Assembly (NCBI RefSeq): GCF_000721705.1
Contig: NZ_JOJL01000001.1
Coordinates: 372,001 to 436,000 of the forward strand
Length of the DNA stretch: 64,000 nt
Reading direction: 5' to 3'
From: Actinoplanes subtropicus
GTDB lineage: Bacteria; Actinomycetota; Actinomycetes; Mycobacteriales; Micromonosporaceae
Both the position numbers and the translations under genes were made by a program. Of the stretch, positions 51,609 to 59,229 are shown piece after piece. The notes beneath the pieces were generated by a model. It was not told the origin of the DNA. It made no database searches and worked only from the letters and a program-made list of their open reading frames with translations. Each line of letters starts with the position of its first letter. Position 1 is the stretch's first letter.

Positions 51609-51998
51609 ATGCATACCATGGCAAAACTCTCGGCGATGATCGGCGCAGGCCTGCTGACCGGCCTCGTCGCGGCGGCGCCCGCACAGGCCGCCCCCGCCCC
51701 ACGACCCACCGACCATTTGACCGCGGTCGCCTACTTCGTCAACCGCACGGACTGTGACTGGGTCGGCCGCGCCGGCGACCAGCTCAACCGCTGGAACGAC
51801 GCCCACTGCCTGCTGGTCGGCCAGGGCCCGCACCGCGGCATGTGGCTGCTGACCGTGCAAAGCTACGGCAGCCTCGGCCACGGCTGGCCCGGCTGGCCCG
51901 GAGCCCCCGGCCACCCCGGAGCCCCCGGGCATCCCGGAGCGCCGGGCCACCCCGGAGCGCCCGGCCACCCCGGCCACCCCGGAGGCCCAGGTCACTAA
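51609..51998 (+). CDS. small secreted protein with collagen-like C-terminal repeats
   Basis: A 129-residue exported protein. A signal peptide ends near AQA (about residue 28). The central 65 residues contain two cysteines (DCDW and HCLL), which could form a disulfide, and several Trp. The C-terminal 35 residues are G-x-P triplets (GAPGHP repeated), collagen-like in form. AGGAAAGG lies 8 nt before ATG 51609. The function is unknown. The stop overlaps the convergent deazaflavin oxidoreductase gene by 4 bp. Confidence 0.7.
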   Translation: MHTMAKLSAMIGAGLLTGLVAAAPAQAAPAPRPTDHLTAVAYFVNRTDCDWVGRAGDQLNRWNDAHCLLVGQGPHRGMWLLTVQSYGSLGHGWPGWPGAPGHPGAPGHPGAPGHPGAPGHPGHPGGPGH

Positions 51999-52441
51999 CT
52001 GAGCACCACCACGGCCGTCTCCCGGCCCCGCCGCCCGGCGAACGCGTCGATGTCGCCATATCCGGAATAGTCGTGCATCGCGGCCCACAGCCGCTCACGC
52101 TCGGCGCCGGTCGCCCGGGCGGCGGTCACCGGACGGCTCGCGCCGCCGGCCAGGTCGACCGTCGCCGCCGGCCGGGCCTGCAAATTTTTCCACCAGGCCG
52201 GGTCGGCCGGGTCCCAGCCGTTCATGGCCAGGGTGACCAGGCGCCCGTCGTCCTCGATGTAGCAGAGCACCACGGCCCGCGGCTCGCCCGAGCGCCGGCC
52301 GGTCGTGGTGAGCCGCATGATGCCGCAGCGGCCCGGCACGGGCGGGCGCAGCCCGCGGTCGTTGGTGGCGCGGAGCACCAGTTTGTGCGTCTTCCAGGCG
52401 CCGCGGACGAACCATCTCGGGGGAAGGAAGGGGCGTGCCAT
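51995..52441 (-). CDS. nitroreductase/deazaflavin-dependent oxidoreductase (DUF385 type)
   Basis: A 148-residue split-barrel protein of the F420-binding family related to Ddn. It has the LTTTGRRSGEPRAVVLCYIEDDGRLVTLAMN core, given here as its beginning LTTTGRRSGEPRAVVL, and the AWWKNLQARP helix that is typical of this group. F420 use is inferred from the family. It is divergent from a TetR regulator across a promoter with three CTACnnnGTAG boxes and is therefore the probable TetR target. Confidence 0.82.
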   Translation of the reverse strand: MARPFLPPRWFVRGAWKTHKLVLRATNDRGLRPPVPGRCGIMRLTTTGRRSGEPRAVVLCYIEDDGRLVTLAMNGWDPADPAWWKNLQARPAATVDLAGGASRPVTAARATGAERERLWAAMHDYSGYGDIDAFAGRRGRETAVVVLS

Positions 52442-52450
52442 CGAATCCTC

Positions 52451-52493
52451 CTACGGTGTAGACCTACAGCGTAGAGTAAGCCCTACGCCGTAG
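52451..52493. promoter_or_regulatory. three CTACnnnGTAG operator boxes
   Basis: CTACGGTGTAG (52451-52461), CTACAGCGTAG (52464-52474) and CTACGCCGTAG (52483-52493) lie in the 65-bp divergent promoter between the oxidoreductase and TetR genes. Each is an 11-bp palindrome; the third extends to CCCTACGCCGTAGGG. They are the probable binding sites of the adjacent TetR protein. Confidence 0.7.
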
Positions 52494-52506
52494 GGCGGCA
52501 AGTAGG

Positions 52507-53193
52507 ATGCGAGATGTGCCAAGACGTGCTTCCGACACCACCGCGACCCGCGCCACCACCCGCCTGAGCAAGGAGGGGATCATCGCGTCGGCCATCGAAC
52601 TGGCCGACCGCGACGGGCTGGCCGCGCTGAGCATGCGGCGGTTGGCCCAGCACTTGGGCGTGGACGCGATGTCGATCTACTACCACGTACGCGACAAGGA
52701 CACCCTGCTGGCCGAGATGGTCGACGCCGTCGTCGCGAAAATCGGGCAACCATCGCAAAATCACGAAAATTGGCAAGAAAAGCTGAAAAATCTCATCATG
52801 GCGGCGCGCATGACCATGTTGACCCACCCCTGGGCGGCGCGGGTCATCGAGGGCCGCGACCAACCCACCCCGTCGGTCCTGATCCACCTCGAACGGGTGC
52901 TGGCGATCATGCGCGACGGCGGCTGCAGCGTCGACCTCGGCCACCACGCGATCCACCTGCTCGGCAGCCGCATCCTCGGCTTCAGCCAGGACCTCTTCGA
53001 CGACGACCCGGACACCAGCCCGCCGCCGGAGGTCCTCGCCGCCTGGGCACAGACCATGCCGCACATCGTCGAACTGGCCACCGCCGTCACCCACGACGGC
53101 GCGCTGGGCGGCTGCGACGACGACGGCGAGTTCGCCTTCGCCCTCGACCTGCTGCTCGAGGGACTGGAGCGTCGACGGGTCAGCGGTAGCTGA
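52507..53193 (+). CDS. TetR-family regulator (TetR/TetR_C type)
   Basis: A 228-residue repressor. HTH residues about 25-65 (GIIASAIELADRDGLAALSMRRLAQ, then MSIYYHVRDKDTLLAEM) and a C-terminal domain of the TetR_C kind. Either ATG 52507 or GTG 52516 may be the start. It most likely represses the divergent F420-type oxidoreductase and itself through the CTACnnnGTAG boxes. Its 3' end overlaps the convergent DUF1684 gene by 14 bp. Confidence 0.87.
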   Translation: MRDVPRRASDTTATRATTRLSKEGIIASAIELADRDGLAALSMRRLAQHLGVDAMSIYYHVRDKDTLLAEMVDAVVAKIGQPSQNHENWQEKLKNLIMAARMTMLTHPWAARVIEGRDQPTPSVLIHLERVLAIMRDGGCSVDLGHHAIHLLGSRILGFSQDLFDDDPDTSPPPEVLAAWAQTMPHIVELATAVTHDGALGGCDDDGEFAFALDLLLEGLERRRVSGS

Positions 53194-53770
53194 GCTCGCC
53201 CGCCTCGATCCGGGCCGCCACCCGGTTCTCCGGTGGGGCGAGCGGGCAGAGCCACGCATCGTCGTACGCGCAAGAGGGGTTGTAAAGGTAGTTGAAGTCG
53301 AGCCGCACCCGATCGCCCGGCAGCACCTCGAGGCCGCGCCCGTGGGTGCCCTTCACGGTGTCGGTCAGGTAGCGCCCGCCGCCGTAGGTCTCCTGCCCGC
53401 AGGTGCCGTCGCGCACCGGCAGGAACAATCCGCCGCCGTACGCCGAAATCCACCACAGCGACAGCTCGCCGAACGCCGTCTCCAGCACCCCGGCCCGTCG
53501 GTAGTGCACGATCCCGTCCGGGCCGCCCGTGTCGATGTCGATCTCACCGGGCGAAGGCCGCACCGGCGCCTCGACGATCGCCGACGGGTTCGGCTCGAAG
53601 TAACGCAGCCCGGTGAAGGACGCCCGCGAGGCGGCCGGGATCGGTGACTGCGGATGGGTGGCGAACAGCTCGTCCCGCCGCGACCGGAAGTCCTCGAGGT
53701 CGGCCGCCTCCAGGTACATCCGGGCCACCGCGGCGCGATAGTCGGTCAGCTCGAGTGCCTCCATGACCAT
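53180..53770 (-). CDS. DUF1684 family protein
   Basis: A 196-residue soluble protein. The central pattern RYFEPNPSAIVEAPV, ELSLWWISAYGGGLFLPVRDG, GGGRYLTD and RVRLDFNYLYNPSCAYDDAWLCPLAPPENR (key part NYLYNPSCAY) is the DUF1684 signature, a beta-barrel family of unknown function. ATG 53770 is preceded by GAGG 8 nt upstream that lies in the modC stop region; ATG 53764 is an alternative. It follows modC by 10 bp, so it may be the last gene of the molybdate operon. Confidence 0.8.
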   Translation of the reverse strand: MVMEALELTDYRAAVARMYLEAADLEDFRSRRDELFATHPQSPIPAASRASFTGLRYFEPNPSAIVEAPVRPSPGEIDIDTGGPDGIVHYRRAGVLETAFGELSLWWISAYGGGLFLPVRDGTCGQETYGGGRYLTDTVKGTHGRGLEVLPGDRVRLDFNYLYNPSCAYDDAWLCPLAPPENRVAARIEAGELSYR

Positions 53771-53780
53771 GAACCTATCC

Positions 53781-54812
53781 TCAGGCCGGGTACGCGGTCG
53801 CCTCCGTGGCCTTCACCGTGGCCCAGACCGCACGCCCGGGAGCGAGTTCGAGCTGCACCGCCGCCGCCGGTGTGACGTCCGCCGCGACCGGGATCGGCCC
53901 GGACAGCTCGATCCGCAGCGCGTCGCCGTGCCGGGCCATCGCGGTCACCGTGGCCGGCCAGGTGTTCCGTGGGCTGCCCGCCGGCCTCGTGGGGAAAAGT
54001 GAGACCGCGGACGGCGGGAAGGCGACGAACGCGTCCCCCTCCAGCGGCACGGCGGTGACCAGCGTGAACCCGTCCGGCAGCCGCACCGAGGTGCCCGAGG
54101 CCTGCCCGCGGTACAGGTTGAGGCCGACCAGCCGGGCCACGTAGTCGGTGCGCGGCTGGGCGGTGATCGTGCCGGCGTCGCCGGACTGCACGATCGCGCC
54201 GTCCTCCACGATGATCAGCCGGTCGGCGAGCATCAGCGCGTCCAGCGGATCGTGCGTGACCAGCACGGTCGCCCCCGGGAACGACGCGAGGTGGCCCCGC
54301 AGCTGGGCCCGGGTGTCCAGCCGGGTGCGCGCGTCGAGGGCGGCGAGCGGCTCGTCCAGCAGCAGCAGCTTGGGCTCGGCGGCGAGGGCCCGGGCGAGGG
54401 CGACGCGCTGCGCCTGGCCCCCGGAGAGTTGGCGAGGCTTCTTGCGTACGTGCTCGGCCAGGCCCACCCGCAGCAGCCACTCCCGCGCCGTCTCCCGTGC
54501 CTCCCGGCGCGGTACCCGGCGGCAGCGCGGCCCGAACGCGACGTTGTCCAACGCGCTGAGGTGCGGGAACAGCAGGTAGTCCTGGAACACGACACCGATC
54601 CGCCGTCGCTCGGGCGGCTCCCGGTCGAGCCGCGCGCCGTCCAGCGTGACGTGCCCGTCGTCGAGCCCGTCGAGCCCGGCCAGGCACCGCAGCGCCGTCG
54701 TCTTCCCGGCGCCGTTCGGCCCGAGCAGCGCCACCACCTCGCCGGCCGCCACCGCCAGCTCGATGTCCAAAGTGAACCCCGCGCGCTTCACCACCAGCCG
54801 CGCGTCGAGCAT
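53781..54812 (-). CDS. modC: molybdate ABC transporter ATP-binding protein
   Basis: A 343-residue ATPase. Walker A is GPNGAGKTT (31-39), signature RQLSGGQAQRVALARAL, Walker B LLLLDEPLAALD and H-loop LVTHDPLDALM. The last 100 residues form a TOBE/Mop-like domain expected to sense molybdate. ATG 54812 (or GTG 54815) overlaps the stop of the 30-codon ORF upstream, so it is translationally coupled to it. It powers the ModAB importer encoded upstream. Confidence 0.92.
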   Translation of the reverse strand: MLDARLVVKRAGFTLDIELAVAAGEVVALLGPNGAGKTTALRCLAGLDGLDDGHVTLDGARLDREPPERRRIGVVFQDYLLFPHLSALDNVAFGPRCRRVPRREARETAREWLLRVGLAEHVRKKPRQLSGGQAQRVALARALAAEPKLLLLDEPLAALDARTRLDTRAQLRGHLASFPGATVLVTHDPLDALMLADRLIIVEDGAIVQSGDAGTITAQPRTDYVARLVGLNLYRGQASGTSVRLPDGFTLVTAVPLEGDAFVAFPPSAVSLFPTRPAGSPRNTWPATVTAMARHGDALRIELSGPIPVAADVTPAAAVQLELAPGRAVWATVKATEATAYPA

Positions 54813-54904
54813 CACGCTGTGCCTTCCTCAGGCATGCCCTTCTGGCCCTCGCCTGCGGCCTGGGCGGGCAACTCACGCACGTGCCGCTCGGTGCAGTCGG
54901 TCAC
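54812..54904 (-). CDS. conserved 30-residue ORF coupled to modB and modC
   Basis: A 30-codon ORF with product beginning VTDCTERHV and ending [13 protein letters not shown], matching the ORF ahead of rnhA (26067-26159) in length and at about 20 of 30 positions. Its GTG overlaps the modB stop (GTGA), and its TGA overlaps the modC ATG (TGATG). Insertion of this unit between modB and modC keeps both couplings, which suggests that it is translated. The role is unknown. Confidence 0.6.
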   Translation of the reverse strand: MTDCTERHVRELPAQAAGEGQKGMPEEGTA

Positions 54905-55689
54905 GCCGCCACCCATTTGTCCCGCAACGCCGCCAGGATGCCGACCGACACGACCAGCAACAGGAGGCTGAGCACGATGGCCGAGTCGAGATCCTGTTCG
55001 AGGGCCAGATAAACCGCTAAAGGCATGGTTTGCGTACGCCCCGGGAAGTTCCCGGCAAACGTGATCGTCGCCCCGAACTCGCCGAGCGCCCGCGCCCAGC
55101 AGAGCACCGCCCCGGCCGCCACCCCGGGTGCGATCAGCGGCAGCGTGATCCGCCGGAACGCCGTCCACCGCCCCGCCCCGAGGGTTGCCGCCGCCTCCTC
55201 GTAGCGCGCGTCCGCCCCGCGCAGCGCCCCCTCCACGCTGATCACCAGGAACGGCATCGCCACGAACGCCTCGGCCACCACCACGCCCGCGGTGGTGAAC
55301 GGCAGGCTGATCCCGAAGGTCGAGTCGAGCCAGCCGCCGATCAGCCCACGCCGGCCGAAGACCAGCAGCAACGCCACCCCGCCGACCACCGGCGGCAGCA
55401 CCAGCGGCACGGTCACCAGCGCGCGCACCAGCCGCCGGCCGGGGAATTCGGCTCGGGCCAGCACCCAGGCCAGCGGCACCCCGACGACGAGGCAGACGGC
55501 GGTGGCCAGGGTCGCGGTCAGCAGGGAGAGTTTCAGGGCGGCGAGGATGCCCGGCTCCCGCAGCCGGGCCGGCAGGCTCGACCAGGGCGCCCGCCAGAGC
55601 AGCCCGAACAGGGGCAGAACGAGGAACGCCAGCCCCGCGATCGCCGGGATCGCGAGGGCCGGCGGAACCTTCGTACGAAACCTGCTCAG
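54901..55689 (-). CDS. modB: molybdate ABC transporter permease
   Basis: A 262-residue membrane protein with five to six spans and the ABC-permease EAA loop EEAAATLGAGRWTAFRRITLP. Protein-like sequence and the first span (AIPAIAGLAFLVLPLFGLLW) run back to a CTG at 55689 that overlaps the modA stop as CTGA; no ATG, GTG or TTG occurs in frame until GTG 55479, which would delete the first span. A CTG start is therefore proposed, giving the normal ModB length. It imports molybdate with ModA and ModC. Confidence 0.8.
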   Translation of the reverse strand: MSRFRTKVPPALAIPAIAGLAFLVLPLFGLLWRAPWSSLPARLREPGILAALKLSLLTATLATAVCLVVGVPLAWVLARAEFPGRRLVRALVTVPLVLPPVVGGVALLLVFGRRGLIGGWLDSTFGISLPFTTAGVVVAEAFVAMPFLVISVEGALRGADARYEEAAATLGAGRWTAFRRITLPLIAPGVAAGAVLCWARALGEFGATITFAGNFPGRTQTMPLAVYLALEQDLDSAIVLSLLLLVVSVGILAALRDKWVAA

Positions 55690-56471
55690 GGCTTTTGGAA
55701 CCCTGCGTCGGTGAGCACCTTCATCTCGGGCCCGGTCTGCACGAACGCGACGAACGCGGTCGCCGCGACCGGGTTGGGAGCGCTCTTGAGGGTCACGATC
55801 GGGTACTCGTTGATCGCGCCGGACGACTCGGGGAACTCGATGCTGTCCACCTCCGGCGCGGCCGCCTTGGCGTCGGTGCGGTAGACCAGCGCCGCGTCCA
55901 CCTCGCCCAGCTTCACCTTGGACAACGCCGACTTGACGTCCTGCTCCAGGGTCACCGGGGTGAGCTTCACGCCGGCCGCGCCGAGCGCCTTCTTGGCCGC
56001 CGCGCCGCAGGGCACCTGCTCGGCGCAGAGCGCCACCTTCATGCCCGCCCTGGTCAGGTCGGAGAGCCCCGTGATGCCCTTCGGGTTGCCCTTGGGCACG
56101 GCGATGACCAGCTGGTTCTTGACGAAGGTGGCCGGCGTGCCGGACGCGTCGCCGGCGTCGGTCACCGTCTTCATGGTGGCCGGGCTGGCCGAGGCGAACA
56201 CGTCGGCGGGCGCGCCCGAGGTGATCTGCTGAGCGAGGCCGGAGCTTCCGCCGTACGAGAAAGTGACCTTGACCCCAGGGTTGGCCGCCTCGAAGTCCTT
56301 GCCGATCTGGTTGAAGGTCTCGGTCAGTGACGCCGCCGCGAGCACGGTGAGGTTGCCGGTGACCCCTCCGCCGGCGCTGGAGGTCGATGTCGACGGAGGA
56401 GAACCATCGGAGTTGTTGCCGCAGCCCGCCAGGAGCGCTGCCAGGGCCAGTGCCGTCAGTATTTTCTTCAC
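55686..56471 (-). CDS. modA: molybdate-binding lipoprotein
   Basis: A 261-residue lipoprotein with lipobox LLAGC (Cys17) and a Ser/Gly linker. The mature domain follows ModA: LTVLAAASLTETFNQIG, FSYGGSSGLAQQITSGAPAD, VFASASPATM, ALVYRTDAKAA and the final PEMKVLTDAGFQKP. Ser and other ligands for tetrahedral oxyanion binding lie in the AAASL and GGSSGL segments. It overlaps the HTH-Mop regulator gene upstream by ATGA and modB downstream by CTGA. Confidence 0.92.
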   Translation of the reverse strand: MKKILTALALAALLAGCGNNSDGSPPSTSTSSAGGGVTGNLTVLAAASLTETFNQIGKDFEAANPGVKVTFSYGGSSGLAQQITSGAPADVFASASPATMKTVTDAGDASGTPATFVKNQLVIAVPKGNPKGITGLSDLTRAGMKVALCAEQVPCGAAAKKALGAAGVKLTPVTLEQDVKSALSKVKLGEVDAALVYRTDAKAAAPEVDSIEFPESSGAINEYPIVTLKSAPNPVAATAFVAFVQTGPEMKVLTDAGFQKP

Positions 56472-56866
56472 TTGTCGTCTCCTCGCTCCACGACCACCGT
56501 GGTCGACTTGATCACGGCGACCGCCGTCGAGCCGACCTCCAGCCCCAGCTCGTCGACGGCCTCGCGGCTCATCAGCGAGACCACCCGGAACGGGCCGGCC
56601 TGGATGTCGACCTGCGCCATCACCGAGTCACGGGTGATCGCGGTGACGATTCCGGGCAGGCGGTTGCGAGCCGACGAGCGGCGCGCCCCGGCATCCGGCT
56701 CGTCGCCCAGCGACCGGGCGAAGCCGGCCAGGTCGACGCCCGCGATGCTGCGATGCCCGTGGTCGTCCCGGCCGGCCACCAGCCGGCCCGAGTCGACCCA
56801 GCGGCGGACCGTGTCCACGCTGACCCCGAGCAGCTCGGCCGCCTCCCCGATGCGGTAGGTCGTCAC
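56468..56866 (-). CDS. molybdate-responsive regulator, MerR-like HTH plus Mop/TOBE domain
   Basis: A 132-residue protein. Residues 1-50 form an excisionase/MerR-like HTH (YRIGEAAELLGVSVDTVRRWVDSGRL), and residues about 65-130 form one Mop/TOBE domain (NRLPGIVTAITRDSVMAQVDI, SREAVDELGLEVGSTAVAVIKST). It is the ModE-like regulator found in actinobacterial mod operons. It heads the operon and is coupled to modA by ATGA, consistent with molybdate feedback. Confidence 0.88.
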   Translation of the reverse strand: MTTYRIGEAAELLGVSVDTVRRWVDSGRLVAGRDDHGHRSIAGVDLAGFARSLGDEPDAGARRSSARNRLPGIVTAITRDSVMAQVDIQAGPFRVVSLMSREAVDELGLEVGSTAVAVIKSTTVVVERGDDK

Positions 56867-56955
56867 GCCATCACTCTAGGGCCGCAGATGCGAGGCCTTA
56901 CAGCCCGGACGAGTCGCAGACGCGTAACCGTTGCGGAGCTCACACCGGCGGCGGC

Positions 56956-57945
56956 ATGCTGGACGGCGTGCCGGAACGGATACGCGAGGTCACCGCCTTC
57001 CTGGCCGAGGTGCTGGCTCCCCGGGCCCCGCTCACCGTGATCGTCGACGGTGGCGACCAGGGCGCCGCCGCCGCGTTCGCGGCCCGCCTGGCCGCCGCGT
57101 TCCCGCCCTCGGCCCGGGCCTGGCGGGTCGACGCGGTGCTCGGCCTGAGCGGCCCGTCCGGCGGCCGCGGCGACTCGGCGCTCAACGTGCTCGAGCCGGC
57201 CGCCGACCGGGTGATCGTCTACTTGCGCGGCGGCCCGCGCGGCCGGCGCGGCAACGGCGAGGGCGAGCGCCGGGCCCAGGTGGTGATCGACCACCACGAT
57301 CCCTCGTGGCCGGTGATCCGGCATGTGCACCCGCGGCTGGCCGACCCCGAGCGCTGGTATCTGGCCGAGAGCCGGGCCTTCTTCGGCGCCCGGGCCGCGG
57401 ATTGGGACGCGAAGTTCGGTGACGACCTGCCGGCGTACGCGACGGCCGTGGCGACCGCCGAACCATGCCCGGGCGACCTGGCCCTCGACGTGGGCTGCGG
57501 CACCGGCCGGGCGCTGCCCGCCCTGGCCGCCGCGGTCGGCCCGGCCGGCCGGGTGCTCGGCCTGGACCTGACCCCGGCGATGCTCGACGCCGCCCGGGCC
57601 GCCGGCCGCCACGCCCGCGCCGGCCTGGTGCTGGCCGACGCCCGCCGGCTGCCGCTGCCGGACGGGGTGGCCGGCCTGGTCTTCGCCGCCGGCCTGGTGC
57701 AGCATCTGCCCGACCCGGCGGCCGGCCTGGCGGAACTGGCCCGGGTGACCCGCCCCGGCGGCCGCCTGATGATTTTCCACCCCACCGGCCGGGTGGCGCT
57801 GGCCGCCCGGCACGGCCGCACGCCGCGCCCCGACGAGCCGCTGAACGAGGCGAACCTGGGCCCGCTGCTGGCGGCGGCCGGGTGGGAGATGGTGCGCTAC
57901 GAGGACCCGGAGGACCACTTCCTCGCCCTCGCCATCCGCCGCTAG
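56956..57945 (+). CDS. class I SAM methyltransferase with N-terminal kinase-like domain
   Basis: A 329-residue two-part protein. Residues about 150-329 are a class I methyltransferase: LALDVGCGTGRALPAL (SAM-binding motif I), GLDLTPAMLDAARA and LVLADARRLPLPDGVAGL, with the lead WDAKFGDDLPAYATAV. Residues 1-145 resemble a uridine-kinase-like P-loop domain (LTVIVDGGDQGAAAAFAARL, VIDHHDPSWPVIRH), but the Walker A Lys/Ser is missing, so that half is probably non-catalytic. Substrate unknown. Start ATG 56956; GTG 56968 is an alternative. Confidence 0.78.
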   Translation: MLDGVPERIREVTAFLAEVLAPRAPLTVIVDGGDQGAAAAFAARLAAAFPPSARAWRVDAVLGLSGPSGGRGDSALNVLEPAADRVIVYLRGGPRGRRGNGEGERRAQVVIDHHDPSWPVIRHVHPRLADPERWYLAESRAFFGARAADWDAKFGDDLPAYATAVATAEPCPGDLALDVGCGTGRALPALAAAVGPAGRVLGLDLTPAMLDAARAAGRHARAGLVLADARRLPLPDGVAGLVFAAGLVQHLPDPAAGLAELARVTRPGGRLMIFHPTGRVALAARHGRTPRPDEPLNEANLGPLLAAAGWEMVRYEDPEDHFLALAIRR

Positions 57946-58009
57946 GAGCCTTTCGCACTCGAGGTGAGCGTCGGAGAGCTGCGTACTGTTCTGGACCTGG
58001 CGGGGCCGG

Positions 58010-58070
58010 TCGGGCTTGGTGGGTGGTCGGGCCATGGCAAGCCAGCCGGGCCACCCAGCCCGGCCGGGGC
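58010..58070. repeat. single CCATGGC-family repeat copy, locus C
   Basis: GGGCCATGGCAAGCCAGCC followed by GGGCCACCCAGCCCGGCC matches the core of the 71-bp units at 32636-32935. It lies in the 292-bp gap between the convergent methyltransferase and APH-fold kinase genes. I see no gene or clear terminator in the rest of that gap. Confidence 0.55.
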
Positions 58071-58237
58071 AGTCCAGAGCAGAACGGCGCGCACCTGCCA
58101 ACCGCCACATCCCACCCAAATCGTGAGCCCGAAGATGTCTGGTCAGCCGCTGACGTGGGCGGTTTGGTCAATGCGGTGCTGGGCGGGGCCGGCGTCGATG
58201 TCGGCCGGCCGGCCCGCCGCGTCGGCCGCGTGGCTGC

Positions 58238-59227
58238 TCAGGAGAGATCGGCCAACTCCTCGTTGAGCAGGCCGGTCAGGTGGTCGTGCCGGCCGTCGGC
58301 GATCGGAATGCCTCGGCTCGGGCCCTCGGCGATCATGATGGCGTACAGGTGGATGCGGTACAGGGCCAGCCGGATGCGGGCCGGCTCGTCGAACGGGCCG
58401 GGCCGGTAACCGGCCAGGAACGGGTGGTCCGGCAGGTCTTCGATGCGGCGCAGCAGGGCCGGCGACACGAAATCCAGCAGCGGGTCGCCGTACAGGTACC
58501 GCTCGCCGTCGACCAGCCCGGTCAGCGAGCCGTCCGGCCCGGCCAGCACGTTGCCGTCCCAGAGGTCGAAGTGCAGCAGCGCCGGCCGGTCGACCGCGGC
58601 CAGGACGTTCCGGTGGCGGGCCACCACGCCGTCCAGCGGCGGCAGCGGGACGTTCCAGTCGGCGGCGTCGGCCCGGATGTCGTCGATCATCGCGGCGAAG
58701 GCGGTGGGCCAGTCCGCGGCGGCCGGACGGTCGCCGGTGTAGCCGAACCGCGGGCCGGTGATCGCGTGCACTTCTCGGAGCGCCGCCCCCAACTGCTCGC
58801 GGGCTCGCGGCGAGTCTTTCTCGGTGAGCGGCGTGCCCGGCAGCATCGACGCGATGACCCAGGCGGGCTCGGCCGTGCCGCTACCGGCGCCTGGTCCTCC
58901 GGACGGCGCGGAGAACCCAGGCCCCTCCGGTGCCGAGACGGCCAGCACGTCGGGCACCGGCACGGTGGGCGCGTGCGCGCGGATCAGCCGGTAGTACTCC
59001 GCCTCGGCCGGGAGCACGCCCTTCTCGTACCGCAGCAGGCGAGCCGACGGCGGCGGTCCCACCTTGACCACCACCCGGCGGCCGTCCTCGAGATCGGCCC
59101 GCCAGACCACGGCGAAGGTGCCGCCGGACAGCCGCTCGGCGCCGGCGAGACCGGCGCCGAGCCCGTCCGACACGATCCGGGCGATGTCCCGCGCGGACAC
59201 CTCCGGCTGGGTGGGGCTGACCGTCAT
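58238..59227 (-). CDS. aminoglycoside phosphotransferase-fold kinase
   Basis: A 329-residue kinase. The N-lobe has SGGTFAVVWRADLEDGRRVV and VKVGPPPSARLLRYEK, the catalytic loop is ALLHFDLWDGNVLA (His, Asp, Asn) and the metal loop GLVDGERYLYGDPLLDF. The substrate-binding C-lobe is of the general APH type, as in fructosamine or choline kinases. ATG 59227 begins a normal N-terminus and lies 2 bp after the stop of the PrsW-like gene upstream, so the pair is co-transcribed. Confidence 0.8.
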   Translation of the reverse strand: MTVSPTQPEVSARDIARIVSDGLGAGLAGAERLSGGTFAVVWRADLEDGRRVVVKVGPPPSARLLRYEKGVLPAEAEYYRLIRAHAPTVPVPDVLAVSAPEGPGFSAPSGGPGAGSGTAEPAWVIASMLPGTPLTEKDSPRAREQLGAALREVHAITGPRFGYTGDRPAAADWPTAFAAMIDDIRADAADWNVPLPPLDGVVARHRNVLAAVDRPALLHFDLWDGNVLAGPDGSLTGLVDGERYLYGDPLLDFVSPALLRRIEDLPDHPFLAGYRPGPFDEPARIRLALYRIHLYAIMIAEGPSRGIPIADGRHDHLTGLLNEELADLS

Positions 59228-59229
59228 GC

